A stretch of 64,000 nucleotides of DNA from Clostridiaceae bacterium (GTDB taxonomy: Bacteria > Bacillota > Clostridia > TANB77 > CAG-508), in NCBI GenBank assembly GCA_021771025.1, contig JAETPW010000006.1, positions 1 to 64,000 of the forward strand, in the 5' to 3' direction. The notes beneath the pieces were generated by a model. That model was given only the letters and a program-made list of their open reading frames with translations. It was not told the DNA's origin and made no database searches. A program made the position numbers and the translations under genes. Positions 34,617 through 44,397 of the stretch are shown piece by piece (the stretch's first letter is position 1; the number at the start of each line of letters is the position of its first letter).

Positions 34617-37600
34617 GGAGTTGAGCTTGGGTTTGGAGTTGGATTGGTCCCCAAAATGCGTAATGCTTCTGTTACATCATTTAGAATTTGTCGTTCATTG
34701 GTTGTGCCTATTTCTAGTGTTATCATTGGTTTAACTCCCGGTGAAAATTTTAAACGATTTTGATAAATACTGACTAATCGAGGTATATCTAGTTCTGTTT
34801 TGCTATGTTCAAAGGTGAAGACTACTGCTGTTTTTTTGCTGGCTATTTTACTGATGGCTAATGGTTTGGCTAGGTATTTGATTCTAGCAATATCTAGTAG
34901 GTTTTCTAGTTCTGGTGGCATATTGCCGAATCGGTCAATGATTTCGTCAATTACGTTTTGGATGTCTTCTTCTTTTCGGCATAGGGCTATGTTTTGGTAG
35001 ATTTCGATTTTTTGACTTCCGTCTTGGATGTAGTCTTCTGGGATGTAACTGCTTACGTCTAAGTCTATTTGTAAGTCGATTTCTTCTGGCAGTTCTATTC
35101 CTTGCATTTCTTTTACGACTTCGTCTAATAGATTACAATAAGTGTCATAACCTACTTGTTCTAAGTGACCTGATTGGATTTCTCCGAAGCAGACTTCCTG
35201 CTCCTCTGATTTCTAGGTCTCTCATGGCTATTTTGAATCCTGAGCCAAATTCGGTGAATTCCTTGATGGCTTTTAGTCTTTTGTCGGCTACTTCTGATAG
35301 TAGTTTGTCTCGTTTATAGGTGATATAGGCATAGGCTTGCCTGTCTGATCTTCCTACTCTTCCTCGTATTTGGTATAGACCTGCTAGCCCCATTCGATCT
35401 GCGTTTTCGACGATGATGGTGTTGGCGTTTGGGATGTCGATTCCCGATTCTAGTATGGTGGTACAGACTAATACATTGGATTTTTTTTCGATGAAGTCTT
35501 CCATGATTTCTTCAATTTGGCTTCCTGTCATTTGTCCATGGGCATAGGCTACGGTTGCTTCTGGTACAAGTTCGGCTATGTCGTTTGCTTTTTTTTGGAT
35601 GGTGTCTACTCGATTGTAGATATAAAATACTTGCCCATTTCGTTCTAATTCTTTGGTGATGGCTTCTTTGATGACTTCTTGGTCATATTCTAAGACATAG
35701 GTTTGTACTGGTTTTCGGTTTTGTGGTGGTTCATAGATGACTGACATATCGCGAATTCCTACGATTGACATGTGCATGGTTCTCGGGATGGGAGTTGCTG
35801 TCATGGTTAACACGTCGATATTTGCTTTGTATTGCTTGATTTTTTCTTTGGCTTTTACGCCAAAACGGTGTTCTTCGTCAATGATGAGTAATCCTAAGTC
35901 TTTGAATTCTACGTCTTTACTAAGTAGACGATGGGTTCCGATGACGATGTCAACTTCTCCTAAGGCTAGTTTTTGGATGACTTCTTTTTGGTATTTAGCA
36001 CTTTTAAAACGGTTTAGAATTTCTACGCGGATGGGGAAGTCTTTCATTCTGTCTCTAAATTCTTCGTATTGTTGCTGGGCAAGTACGGTAGTGGGTACTA
36101 AGTAGGCTACTTGTTTTTGGTCCATGACTGCTTTAAAGGCCGCTCTTATGGCTACTTCTGTTTTTCCGTAACCGACGTCTCCACAAAGCAAACGATCCAT
36201 TGGTCTTGGCATTTCCATGTCTTTTTTGACTTCTTGGATACAACGCAATTGGTCATCGGTTTCTTGATAAGGAAAGTTGTCTTCAAATTGGGTTTGCCAT
36301 GGTGTGTCTGGAGTGAAGCTAAATCCTTTGGCTTTTTCACGTTTGGCATATAGTTCGATTAGGTCTCTGGCTACTTCTCTTAGGTTTTTCTTGACTCTTG
36401 CTTTGGTATTTGTCCAGTCTTTGCTTCCTAATTTATTGATTGGTGGATTTAGGCTATCTCCTCCTATGTATTTTCGGATGGAGTCTAGTTGGTTAGTTGG
36501 TACATATAAAACAGCATCGTCTTTGTATTTTAGTTTGATGTAATCTTTGATGGTTCCATCTGCTTTGATGGTGTTTACTCCTACATAGATACCAATTCCG
36601 TAGTTTTTATGAACCACATAATCTCCTACTTTTAAGTCAGCAAAGACAACTTTTTCTCCTGTTTTATAGGCTTCACTGGCGAAGGTTTTTTTGCGTTTTC
36701 CTCCTTCGATTAGTTCGTCTGCTGCAATCACGATTTGTCCTATTTCATGATTTTCAAACCCTGCTGATAGTTTTCCGATTCCTATGGTAATTCCGCTTTC
36801 TTGGGATTTTACGATGATGGTTTTGTCTAATTTTTCGTCAATTTTGCTGGTGATTTCTTCTTTTTGTAATATTTCTTGGAATTTTTTGGCTTTTTCTTTG
36901 GTTCCTACTAGGAGATAGACTTGCTTTTTTTCGGCTTTTGCTTTTCGAATATCGGTAAACAATGATTCCATTTCACTTTTATAATAGTGAATTTCACGGT
37001 AAGTAAACTTAAATTTTTCGGTTTGTTTTTGGACTTGGGTATCTTGTTTTTGTAGGTAGATGAGTGGCTTTTTACTTTCTTCTAGTTGTTTTTCGATTTC
37101 GTCAAAAGGTGTTAACTCATTTACTGCTTGTGGTACTATTTTTTCTTTTTCTACTAGTGTTTTGATTAGTTCTTTGGTGTCTTGGTGAATGTTTTTTGCT
37201 CTTTGTTCGATTTTGTTCCATTCGTCAATGGCTATGATGGTGTTATCTTTTAAATAGTCAAGAATGGTTTCTTGGTTTGGGTAAAAACAATCGAAATATT
37301 TGTCAATTTTACTTAAGTAATTTCCTGCTTTGATTTGTTCGATGTCTTGTTCAATTAATTCTTCTTGTTTCTCATCTACTATGGTTTGCTCTATTTTTTG
37401 GCATACTTTTTCTATGGATTGGTCTAAAATATATTCGTGCGCTGGGTAAATTTCTATTTTTTCTAATGTATCGATGGAACGCTGGCTGGAGATGTTGAAG
37501 TGACGTAGGGAGTCTATTTCATCTCCCCAAAATTCAATTCGAGTTCCAATGGTTTCATTCATGGAGATGTCAAGGATCCCTCCTCTGATGCTGAATTGTC

Positions 37601-38108
37601 CTCTGCCTTCGATGAGTTCACATCTGCTGTAACCTAAATTTACTAATTTTTGTTTGATTTCTTCTAGGGAGTGAATTTCGCCGACTTGAAATTTTAGTAC
37701 ATCTTTAAATAATGTTTTTTTGGCGGGTAGTTTTTGCATAACTGCTTCTATGGTGGTAATGAAAATTGCGTTTCTTTTTTCTTTTAGTTTACTTAAGGCT
37801 TCAATTCTCTCATAAGGTAAGTCTTTGCTTTCTGCTACATAATCATAGGTAACTAGTTCTTTTTTGGGAAAGAAAATAACGTTATCGGTAAATACCTTGA
37901 AGTCTTCTACCATTTGTCTTGCTTGTATTTCATTATAGGTAATAATAGCAATTGGTTTTTTGGTGAATTCTTTTAGACTACTTACTACTTCTACTGCTCC
38001 CACGCTAGTTAAGCCCGATAGGCTTATCGGACTTTTTTTCTCTTCTATTTGTTTTACTAGATTAATCAGTTTGGGTGATTTTCCTAGTTCTCCTAATAGG
38101 ATATTCAT
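34598..38108 (-). CDS. mfd: Transcription-repair coupling factor Mfd, +1 frameshift at CGG
   Basis: Removes stalled RNA polymerase and recruits UvrA. Modules in order: UvrB-like domain (1-~330), RNA-polymerase interaction domain (~480-560; GDYVVHKNYGIGIYVG), RecG-like helicase (Walker A GDVGYGKTE, DEEH, MTATPIPRT, QIRGRVGRS) and C-terminal TRCF domain. The zero frame breaks at RGAGSLL and stops at 35145. Skipping the C of CGG (35184-35186) continues GEIQSGHLEQVGYDTYCNLLDE and runs to 34598, giving 1169 aa, the family length. The conserved sequence here in other Mfd proteins is RGAG-x-LLG, so the frame change falls exactly between Leu and Gly. The stop codon is provided by an inserted palindrome. 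Confidence 0.95.
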
Positions 38109-38204
38109 GGTTTTCTTCTCCTTTGGAAACGACAGAAAAACGAAGGTGACTTCGTTTTCTGGTTTATTCGATGGGTTTAGTATAGCATATTTTTGGAAAA
38201 AGTG

Positions 38205-39071
38205 CTATGGTTTTTCATGAATTTTTGCATTAATTCCTTTGATTATTTTATACCTTTGCTTAATGATCCATTCATAAAAGTTTTTTCTTATTTCAGACAT
38301 ATTTTCTATTTTATGAATAAAGTTGATCATTTCTTCTAAATTAATCTGAGGAAAAACTCGTTTGATAGCCTGATTACATTCTTCATTTTGCATTTGTTTA
38401 AGGAAATTCATATAATTTATTTTTTTTCCCTCTTCTTTTAGACAAGAATAAACATTTGTGGCTATATTTTTGAGTTCTACTTCACTTAACTTACTTAATT
38501 CTTTGTCCTCAAGCATTGGATTTAAACATGAACCGCAATCATAAATTGGTGCAAATTTAATTTCTCCCGTAATTTTGTTTTGTAGAAATCCCCAGTTTCC
38601 GTTGTGTCTATCTGTATTTCCAATTAGGCTATCTAAGATAAACATATCCCAAAATTTTTGTTTTGTTTCTTCTGTATTAATCATTTTATTTTCCTCTAGT
38701 ACTTCCATGATGTCTTTTAGTTCTGTTTCTATTTTTTTATCTGGATTTGTACTTAACGCTAAATTTTCAAACTCATATAATACATGTTCTTGATCGGTAA
38801 AATCTTCACACGCACATACTATTTTTTCTTTTCCTTTAAATTCGTATATTCCTAAAATTGTATTTTGTACATTAAATCCTGCTAATTTGAATAAATTACT
38901 TCCTACGTATTCTGAAAAGGCATTATTGATATAGGATATATTTTTATTTTTTTCTCGGATTGGGTCTGGGAATTTAACTAAATATTTCTTGTTGTTGTAA
39001 ATCAATGTTTTCTTTTTCTCTGAGCCTTTATAGTTGTTGAATTCTTCTATGGCATGAGTAAAGTTAACCAT
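38205..39071 (-). CDS. HipA/CtkA-like protein kinase
   Basis: 288 aa of the HipA C-terminal-like kinase group, similar in layout to Helicobacter CtkA. Nucleotide-binding Lys probably in YLVKFPDP (residue ~33); catalytic loop LIGNTDRHNGNWGFL with the catalytic Asp; metal-binding IYDCGSCLNP in the DFG position. There is no HipB-type antitoxin next to it and no HipA N-terminal domain, so toxicity is not implied. The gene reads opposite plsC and next to the mfd promoter region. Confidence 0.8.
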   Translation of the reverse strand: MVNFTHAIEEFNNYKGSEKKKTLIYNNKKYLVKFPDPIREKNKNISYINNAFSEYVGSNLFKLAGFNVQNTILGIYEFKGKEKIVCACEDFTDQEHVLYEFENLALSTNPDKKIETELKDIMEVLEENKMINTEETKQKFWDMFILDSLIGNTDRHNGNWGFLQNKITGEIKFAPIYDCGSCLNPMLEDKELSKLSEVELKNIATNVYSCLKEEGKKINYMNFLKQMQNEECNQAIKRVFPQINLEEMINFIHKIENMSEIRKNFYEWIIKQRYKIIKGINAKIHEKP

Positions 39072-39281
39072 TATTTTCCCTTCTTTCTCTTTTTTATTAT
39101 CATATCATATTTGCTTACTATTAGCTAGTCTTTACCATATATTTAAACAGAAATGGTTACAGAAAATGTTTTTGAGGAATAAGTCCACCTGAAAGCCTGT
39201 AAGCAGAAATCAATATTTTGGAGCAAATTGACATATTCCTCATTTATCATTATAATATGACTAGAAAGAGAGGCGAAAGAT
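39072..39281. repeat. Intergenic gap with a degenerate GAGCGGACT-family repeat
   Basis: Around 39150-39190 the minus strand reads GGTGGACTTATTCCTCAAAA, a divergent copy of the repeat found at 15163, 45249 and 48195. The gap holds nothing else recognisable, apart from the plsC ribosome binding site. Confidence 0.5.
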
Positions 39282-39869
39282 ATGGGAATGAAACAGGTTG
39301 TTAATTTTATTTGTTGTCATTTATTGTTTCGCGTTCGTTATCATCATTTAGAAAATTTAGAAAATACACCTCGTTGTGTGATTGCTCCGAATCATTCTTC
39401 TATTTTTGATCCTTTTTTTATTTATCCTAAAACGTCTAATTTATTTATTATGGCTAAATCGGAACTTTTTCGTCATCGATTACTGGGAAAATTATTGACT
39501 CGTTATCAAGTGTTTCCGGTAAACCGCAATAAACGTGATCCTGGTAGTTTACTTTATGCTATTTCTCTTTTTCATTCTTCTTGTGAGGAAAAACAACTTT
39601 TGCTTTTTACCGAGGGAGGTGTTGTGAAAAAAGAGGAAGACATTGGCAAACGTATTCGTAATGGTGCGGTATATATTGCAGCTGAATCACAAATTTCCTT
39701 GCTACCTGTGTATATTACCAGAAGACCTCGTTTATTTTCTCGTGTTGATGTTGTGTTTGGTGAAGCCTATTTGATTGATCATAACTTGGCCAAAGATAAA
39801 CCAATGATTAGGGAAAAATCGAAAGAATTGATTGAATATATCTATCAACTAAAATTAACTTTAAATTAA
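39282..39869 (+). CDS. plsC: 1-acyl-sn-glycerol-3-phosphate acyltransferase-like protein
   Basis: Phospholipid-synthesis acyltransferase, 195 aa. The catalytic HX4D motif is NHSSIFDPF (about residues 45-53); the second motif is VFPVNRNKRDPGS, and the third, LLFTEGGVVKKEED, has an EGG as in the family's EGTR. A short hydrophobic N-terminus suits membrane association. Start ATG 39282 with GAGAGGCG upstream. It could act on another acyl acceptor. Confidence 0.85.
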   Translation: MGMKQVVNFICCHLLFRVRYHHLENLENTPRCVIAPNHSSIFDPFFIYPKTSNLFIMAKSELFRHRLLGKLLTRYQVFPVNRNKRDPGSLLYAISLFHSSCEEKQLLLFTEGGVVKKEEDIGKRIRNGAVYIAAESQISLLPVYITRRPRLFSRVDVVFGEAYLIDHNLAKDKPMIREKSKELIEYIYQLKLTLN

Positions 39870-39990
39870 GCTAAACAAGTATAATAGTCATGCTTGTTTT
39901 TTTATATTATTTTTTAGTTAATCATTTTTAGTTCTATTATTCTTGACTCTGGCATATAGTATATCGATATTTTTTTGAGGAGAGATGTAT

Positions 39991-40893
39991 ATGTTAGATA
40001 ATTACCCTACTATTCCCTATTTTGGTTACAAAGATGAAAATGTGAAAACCCCACTTACTTTTCCACCACAACATCAAGAAATTCAACCGGGCATGGAATA
40101 TGAAATGAATCCTCTTCCGATATTTGATAATCCTATGTATGTTCCTAGTGGTAAGTTAAATGGTAAAGTCGCTATTATTTCTGGTGGAGATAGTGGAATT
40201 GGACGAGCGATTAGTGTTCTTTTTGCCAAAGAAGGCGCTGATATTGCTATTGTTTACTTTAATGAACATGAAGATGCTAATCTAACTAAACAAATTGTTG
40301 AGCAATATGGTAGAAGATGTTTATTATTACCTGGTGATTTGCGCGATGAATCCTTCTCTACTTATATCGCTGGAGCGGTTCTTGATTGTTTTGGAAAGAT
40401 TGATATTTTAATCAACAATTGTGGTGTACAATATCCTCAAAATAGTATTTTAGATATTTCTAGTCAACAATTAAAAGATACGTTTGAAACCAATATTTTT
40501 TCCTTTTTCTATTTAACAAAAGCGGTTCTTCCTTTTTTAGAGGCTAATAGTAGTATTATTAATACTACGTCTATTACTGCTTTTCAGGGAAAGAAAAATT
40601 TGATTGATTATTCCGCTACTAAAGGTGCTATTTATGTGTTTACTAAGTCACTTGCTTTGTCGCTAGCAGATCAAAAAATTCGTGTTAATTGTGTTGCCCC
40701 TGGTCCTATTTGGACACCTTTGATTCCCGCTTCTTTTACTAAACAAGAAGTTGAAATCTTTGGCACAGATGTTCCTTTAAAACGTGCTGGACAACCATTT
40801 GAACTTGCTCCTGCTTATTTGTATTTGGCTTCTGATGATTCTAGGTATGTGACTGGACAGGTGATTCATGTGAATGGGGGGAGTATTGTCTAG
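39991..40893 (+). CDS. Short-chain dehydrogenase/reductase (YhdF/YdaD-like)
   Basis: NAD(P)-dependent oxidoreductase, 300 aa. The long N-terminal extension before the Rossmann fold (TIPYFGYKDENVKTPLTFPPQHQEI) identifies the general-stress SDR subgroup of Bacillus (YdaD/YhxC/YhdF). Cofactor motif SGGDSGIGRAIS (~residues 63-74), NNCGVQ, catalytic Ser in TTSITAF and Tyr/Lys in DYSATKGA. ATG 39991 is preferred to ATG 39985 because of its spacing from GAGGAGAG. Substrate unknown. Confidence 0.9.
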   Translation: MLDNYPTIPYFGYKDENVKTPLTFPPQHQEIQPGMEYEMNPLPIFDNPMYVPSGKLNGKVAIISGGDSGIGRAISVLFAKEGADIAIVYFNEHEDANLTKQIVEQYGRRCLLLPGDLRDESFSTYIAGAVLDCFGKIDILINNCGVQYPQNSILDISSQQLKDTFETNIFSFFYLTKAVLPFLEANSSIINTTSITAFQGKKNLIDYSATKGAIYVFTKSLALSLADQKIRVNCVAPGPIWTPLIPASFTKQEVEIFGTDVPLKRAGQPFELAPAYLYLASDDSRYVTGQVIHVNGGSIV

Positions 40894-40936
40894 GTATAAT
40901 CGCATTTTAATTAGCTAATTTCGAACACAGAATATT

Positions 40937-40965
40937 TTGACTTTTTATGTAAAATGATGTATAAT
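40937..40965 (+). promoter_or_regulatory. Consensus sigma-A promoter
   Basis: TTGACT (40937-40942), 17 bases, TATAAT (40960-40965). It drives the small gene at 41034; the ~60-base leader contains a short CTTCCTAATAGGAAG hairpin before the SD. Confidence 0.75.
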
Positions 40966-41033
40966 ATGATTAAGTGCATGGCACGAAACTATAAACTTGG
41001 CAACCTTCCTAATAGGAAGAAAGGAGTATCATT

Positions 41034-41348
41034 ATGAAATTACCAAAAACTAAAGAAACACAGACCTATTTAAAAAAGGTTCCGACTTCAATAGGAGTTT
41101 TTACTGTTCATTTTCCTTGTGCGGTTTTTAACCCGCAAGATAATTTGAACAAGATCCCAGAGGCATTAGCGAATTTTGACTTCCGTCAATGTCCGCCGAA
41201 CGCAGACGACGAAGAAGTTCGTCTGACTGCCGATTGGAACGCTAGGCATTTACAACAGGCTTTGAACAAAGCTTGTTGTTATGGGATCGCAAACCCTCAA
41301 GCAGGCATAGATGTTCTCTACGCTATGAGAGAGGTTGTTGTTTCATAG
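41034..41348 (+). CDS. Hypothetical protein, 104 aa, atypical composition
   Basis: Family not recognised. Soluble; contains CPPNADDEEVRLTADWNARHLQQALNKACCYG. GC content and codon choice (CCG, GCG, GAC, CGC-like) are clearly richer than in neighbours, indicating recent acquisition. SD AAAGGAG precedes ATG 41034 and a terminator follows. Paired with the next gene: both are short, have consensus promoters and their own terminators. Confidence 0.65.
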   Translation: MKLPKTKETQTYLKKVPTSIGVFTVHFPCAVFNPQDNLNKIPEALANFDFRQCPPNADDEEVRLTADWNARHLQQALNKACCYGIANPQAGIDVLYAMREVVVS

Positions 41349-41357
41349 TTTTGCAGA

Positions 41358-41386
41358 AAATCCACGGCAATTATTGCTGTGGATTT
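41358..41386 (+). terminator. Intrinsic terminator
   Basis: AAATCCAC...GTGGATTT stem with internal GCAA pairing, followed by CTGTTT. It abuts the promoter of the next gene. Confidence 0.7.
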
Positions 41387-41390
41387 CTGT

Positions 41391-41419
41391 TTGACATTTT
41401 TTTCCAAATAATGTATAAT
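41391..41419 (+). promoter_or_regulatory. Consensus sigma-A promoter
   Basis: Perfect TTGACA (41391-41396), 17 bases, perfect TATAAT (41414-41419), some 43 bases before the start of the next gene. One of the strongest-looking promoters in the window. Confidence 0.8.
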
Positions 41420-41462
41420 CATTATGTAAATATTGTTGGTTTCTAAAATGGAGGTAAGTACC

Positions 41463-41858
41463 ATGAAGAAAATCAAAAAACAAGAAGCTACACACTTGAT
41501 AGAACAGGGGCTTTTCCCTTTGTGTCAGACGAGTTCTCGGGGAGACTATTGTTTTGTCTACTCTCTTGCTGAACTTCAAAGGTTAGAGAAACTTTCTTCT
41601 TCTCAACTTTTTATCCTTTGGGGGTATGAAGATTTAGAATTACAAGCTTTTCAAGTTCCCTCTAACGCAATGGACTTGACAGGAAATGATGCTGATGCTA
41701 TTGCATTGCTCCTGAAAGGAGAGAAAATTTGCGTTAAGGCACTTGGTGAGGAGGGCGAGAAAGTCTTTCAGGGGAAAGGACAGTTTCGTGATTTTGAGAA
41801 CTTTTACAAAGAAAACGTTCTCTATCATAGACCTTTCATCATTTATTGGAATGTGTAG
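41463..41858 (+). CDS. Hypothetical protein, 131 aa, atypical composition
   Basis: Family not recognised. ATG 41463 is chosen because GGAGG lies eight bases before it; the frame is open ten codons further upstream. Soluble, with a mixed charge pattern (EATHLIEQGLFPLCQTSSRGDYCFVYSLAELQRL). It has an in-frame CGG codon (in SSRGD), rare here. Like the previous gene it is GC-richer than its surroundings and probably imported; the two may be accessory genes from a mobile element, but no integrase is nearby. Confidence 0.6.
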   Translation: MKKIKKQEATHLIEQGLFPLCQTSSRGDYCFVYSLAELQRLEKLSSSQLFILWGYEDLELQAFQVPSNAMDLTGNDADAIALLLKGEKICVKALGEEGEKVFQGKGQFRDFENFYKENVLYHRPFIIYWNV

Positions 41859-41865
41859 TTTCTAG

Positions 41866-41894
41866 GAGCGCATAGTGTTTATCTATGCGCTCCT
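41866..41894. terminator. Strong intrinsic terminator
   Basis: GGAGCGCATAG-TGTTTAT-CTATGCGCTCC, an 11-bp GC-rich stem, followed by TTACCTTTTT. It reaches the stop codon of the convergent topB gene. Confidence 0.85.
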
Positions 41895-43963
41895 TACCTT
41901 TTTATCACTAATTTATTGAATTTCGAATGAATATATTGATCCAATTTTTTCATAAACTCTTCTGAATTGATTTCTTTTTTCGCTACCATTTCTAGCCCTT
42001 TTTCCCAACTTGCTGTTAATTTTGGATTTAACATATCTGGCATAGATTGATAAACAATATCGTAAATATATTCTCCTTTTTGGGTAGGAGTGATGATTTG
42101 TGTTTTGGTGTTTATTTGTAGATACTTGATTTTTTCTAGTTTTTTGATGATTTCTGCTCTTGTTGCACTTGTTCCAATTCCTGCTCCTTTGATTTGTTCT
42201 CTTAGTTCTTCTTCTTCAATTAATTTTCCTGCGTTTTCCATAGCTAAAATAATGGATCCTGAATTGTATCGGTTTGGTGGAGAGGTTTCCGCTTCTTTGA
42301 TTTCGTAATTTTTGACTACGATTTCTTGTCCTTTTTTTAGTCGTTTCAACATTTCTAAGTCAGAAGTTTTTTCTTCTTGTTCTTTTCCCGTTTCTTTGTT
42401 TTGTTCTTCGTTTTCCTTAGTGTTATCCACATCTTTTCCACTTCCTGTGGATTTTTTGTTCGTATTTTTACTTTCTGGCCTTAAAATTTCTAAAAATCCT
42501 TGTTTTGTACATACTTTTCCACTGGTGGTAAATGTTTCTACTTTTGTTGTTTCTTGGTTTTCTTGGATTTCTCCCTTTTCTTTATTCTCTTCGTTTTCTT
42601 TGTTCTCTCCGTTTTCAGTTACTTCAATGGTTACTTGAATTTTATGGTATTCTGCTGGTGGATAAAATATGGCAATAAAACGTTTAACAATGACTTGATA
42701 AATTTGTTTTTGTAGTTCTGGTAGTTTGTCAAAATTTTCATATCCTTGTCCTGTTGGTGTGATGGCATAGTGATCGGTTATTTTACTATCATTGACGTAT
42801 TTGGTTTTGAGTAAGTTGGTACTGTATTTTTCTTCTACCATTTTTTTGATATACCCTTGTACTTCTTCATTTTGGTAGCCTTTAGCTATGCCATTTAGGT
42901 TTTTACGAATTTCTTTAGCTACTGCTGTAGATAATACTCTGGCATCTGTTCTTGGGTAAGTGACTAATTTTTTTTCATATAAATTTTGAATGATTTCTAG
43001 GGTTTCATCTGGTTTAATTTTAAAACGTTTGGTACATTCATTTTGAATTTCTGCTAAATTAAATAAAAGTGGTGCATTTTCTTTTTGTTTGGATTTTTTT
43101 AGTTCAGCAATGATTGCTTTTTTTCCTGCTAATGCTTCAATAAATCGTTTTGCTGTTTGTTCTTGTTTAAATCCTGTTTCATTATATAATAGGGGAGATT
43201 CCCATACACTTGATTTTTCATTTACTTTCCAGTCTGCTTGAAAAGAAGATGTTTCATCTCCAAATTCTCCGATAATTTTATAATATTTTGTTTTGACAAA
43301 ATTCCTAATTTCTCTTTCCCTTCCCACTACCATACCTAATACGCAAGTCATGACTCTTCCTACTGATATGGATGCTTTTTCTTCTTTGATATTTTGTGCT
43401 AATTTTCTTCCATAAATAATGGATAATAAACGAGAAAAATTAATTCCGATGAGATAGTCTTCTTTTGCTCGTAAATAAGCACTATCAGATAAGCTGTCGT
43501 ATTCTGATAGGTCTTTTGCTTCTTTGATTCCTCTTTTGATTTCTTCTTCTGTTTGGGAATCGATCCATACTCTTTTTTTGCTTTTCCCTTGCACGCCAAT
43601 CATTTGATCCACTAAGCGATAAATGTATTCTCCTTCACGCCCAGAGTCAGTGCTGACATAGATGGTATCAATATCGTCTCTTGTCAGTAAACCTTTGATG
43701 ATGTTGAATTGATTTTGTACAGCGGGAATCACTTCGTATTTCCATTCTTCTGGAATAAAGGGTAAAGTTTCTAATCGCCAAAACTTTAGTTTTTCATCGT
43801 ATTTTTCGGGATAACTCATGGTGACTAGATGCCCTACACACCATGTGATAATCCAATTTTCTGATTCTAGGTATCCATTTTTTCGGTTTGCCTTAATGTT
43901 TAATACTTTGGCAAATTCCATGGCAACAGAAGGTTTTTCGGTAATTAATATATTTTTACTCAT
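41894..43963 (-). CDS. topB: DNA topoisomerase III
   Basis: Type IA topoisomerase, 689 aa. Toprim domain at residues 1-140 (ILITEKPSVAMEFAKVL, DSGREGEYIYRLV), active-site Tyr in LVTYPRTDARVLS (~residue 330), and GIGTSATRAEII near 590. The domain around 455-545 carries two highly charged, low-complexity Glu/Lys/Asn/Thr insertions of about 25 and 45 residues absent from ordinary TopB. No C-terminal zinc fingers. Possibly a mobile-element type topoisomerase, but nothing conjugative is nearby. Confidence 0.93.
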   Translation of the reverse strand: MSKNILITEKPSVAMEFAKVLNIKANRKNGYLESENWIITWCVGHLVTMSYPEKYDEKLKFWRLETLPFIPEEWKYEVIPAVQNQFNIIKGLLTRDDIDTIYVSTDSGREGEYIYRLVDQMIGVQGKSKKRVWIDSQTEEEIKRGIKEAKDLSEYDSLSDSAYLRAKEDYLIGINFSRLLSIIYGRKLAQNIKEEKASISVGRVMTCVLGMVVGREREIRNFVKTKYYKIIGEFGDETSSFQADWKVNEKSSVWESPLLYNETGFKQEQTAKRFIEALAGKKAIIAELKKSKQKENAPLLFNLAEIQNECTKRFKIKPDETLEIIQNLYEKKLVTYPRTDARVLSTAVAKEIRKNLNGIAKGYQNEEVQGYIKKMVEEKYSTNLLKTKYVNDSKITDHYAITPTGQGYENFDKLPELQKQIYQVIVKRFIAIFYPPAEYHKIQVTIEVTENGENKENEENKEKGEIQENQETTKVETFTTSGKVCTKQGFLEILRPESKNTNKKSTGSGKDVDNTKENEEQNKETGKEQEEKTSDLEMLKRLKKGQEIVVKNYEIKEAETSPPNRYNSGSIILAMENAGKLIEEEELREQIKGAGIGTSATRAEIIKKLEKIKYLQINTKTQIITPTQKGEYIYDIVYQSMPDMLNPKLTASWEKGLEMVAKKEINSEEFMKKLDQYIHSKFNKLVIKR

Positions 43964-44393
43964 GCTATCATCCTTTGGTTTTGTTTCTTCTTTTTTTCTT
44001 ATTTAACGTATTGTATCACAAGTTGTTTTTTTTTGCAAAATGAGTAAGGCAATCGCTTAACCATGATCTATGTATTGATTTCACTAAATTGGTGTTTTTA
44101 GTGCACATAAAATCAAACTTTTTATTCATTGCTCTTCACCTGTTTATCTGTTTTAGCTATTTTTAAGCGATTTCCTTACAAAATGAGAAAGGAAGTTATC
44201 TGGAATTAAGAAAATAATAAGTAAATAAAGAATTTAGGAAAATGCTTAAATAACTTGCTTTACTTAGAGGTTTAGCTCATTTGTTCCTTTTGATTTGTTT
44301 CTTTTATTTGTTTTATTGATCGTTTTCATTCATTGTTTTAATTGAAAATGAAAAGAAATAAAATGGTGATCACTAGCCTATGATTAGCATAGG
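43964..44393. other. Intergenic gap with a long-range inverted repeat
   Basis: GTAAGGCAATCGCTTA (44045-44060) and TAAGCGATTTCCTTAC (44164-44179) are complementary with one mismatch and enclose about 100 bases, like the structured elements A and B but with shorter arms and no similar core. An AAAATGAG string occurs just outside each arm. No gene seen. The end of the gap (44373-44393) forms part of the next terminator. Confidence 0.4.
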
Positions 44394-44397
44394 CTAG
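44373..44397 (-). terminator. Intrinsic terminator
   Basis: CTAGCCTATG / CATAGGCTAG stem that includes the stop codon of the coiled-coil gene, then TTTTATTTCTTTT a few bases further on the minus strand. Confidence 0.7.
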
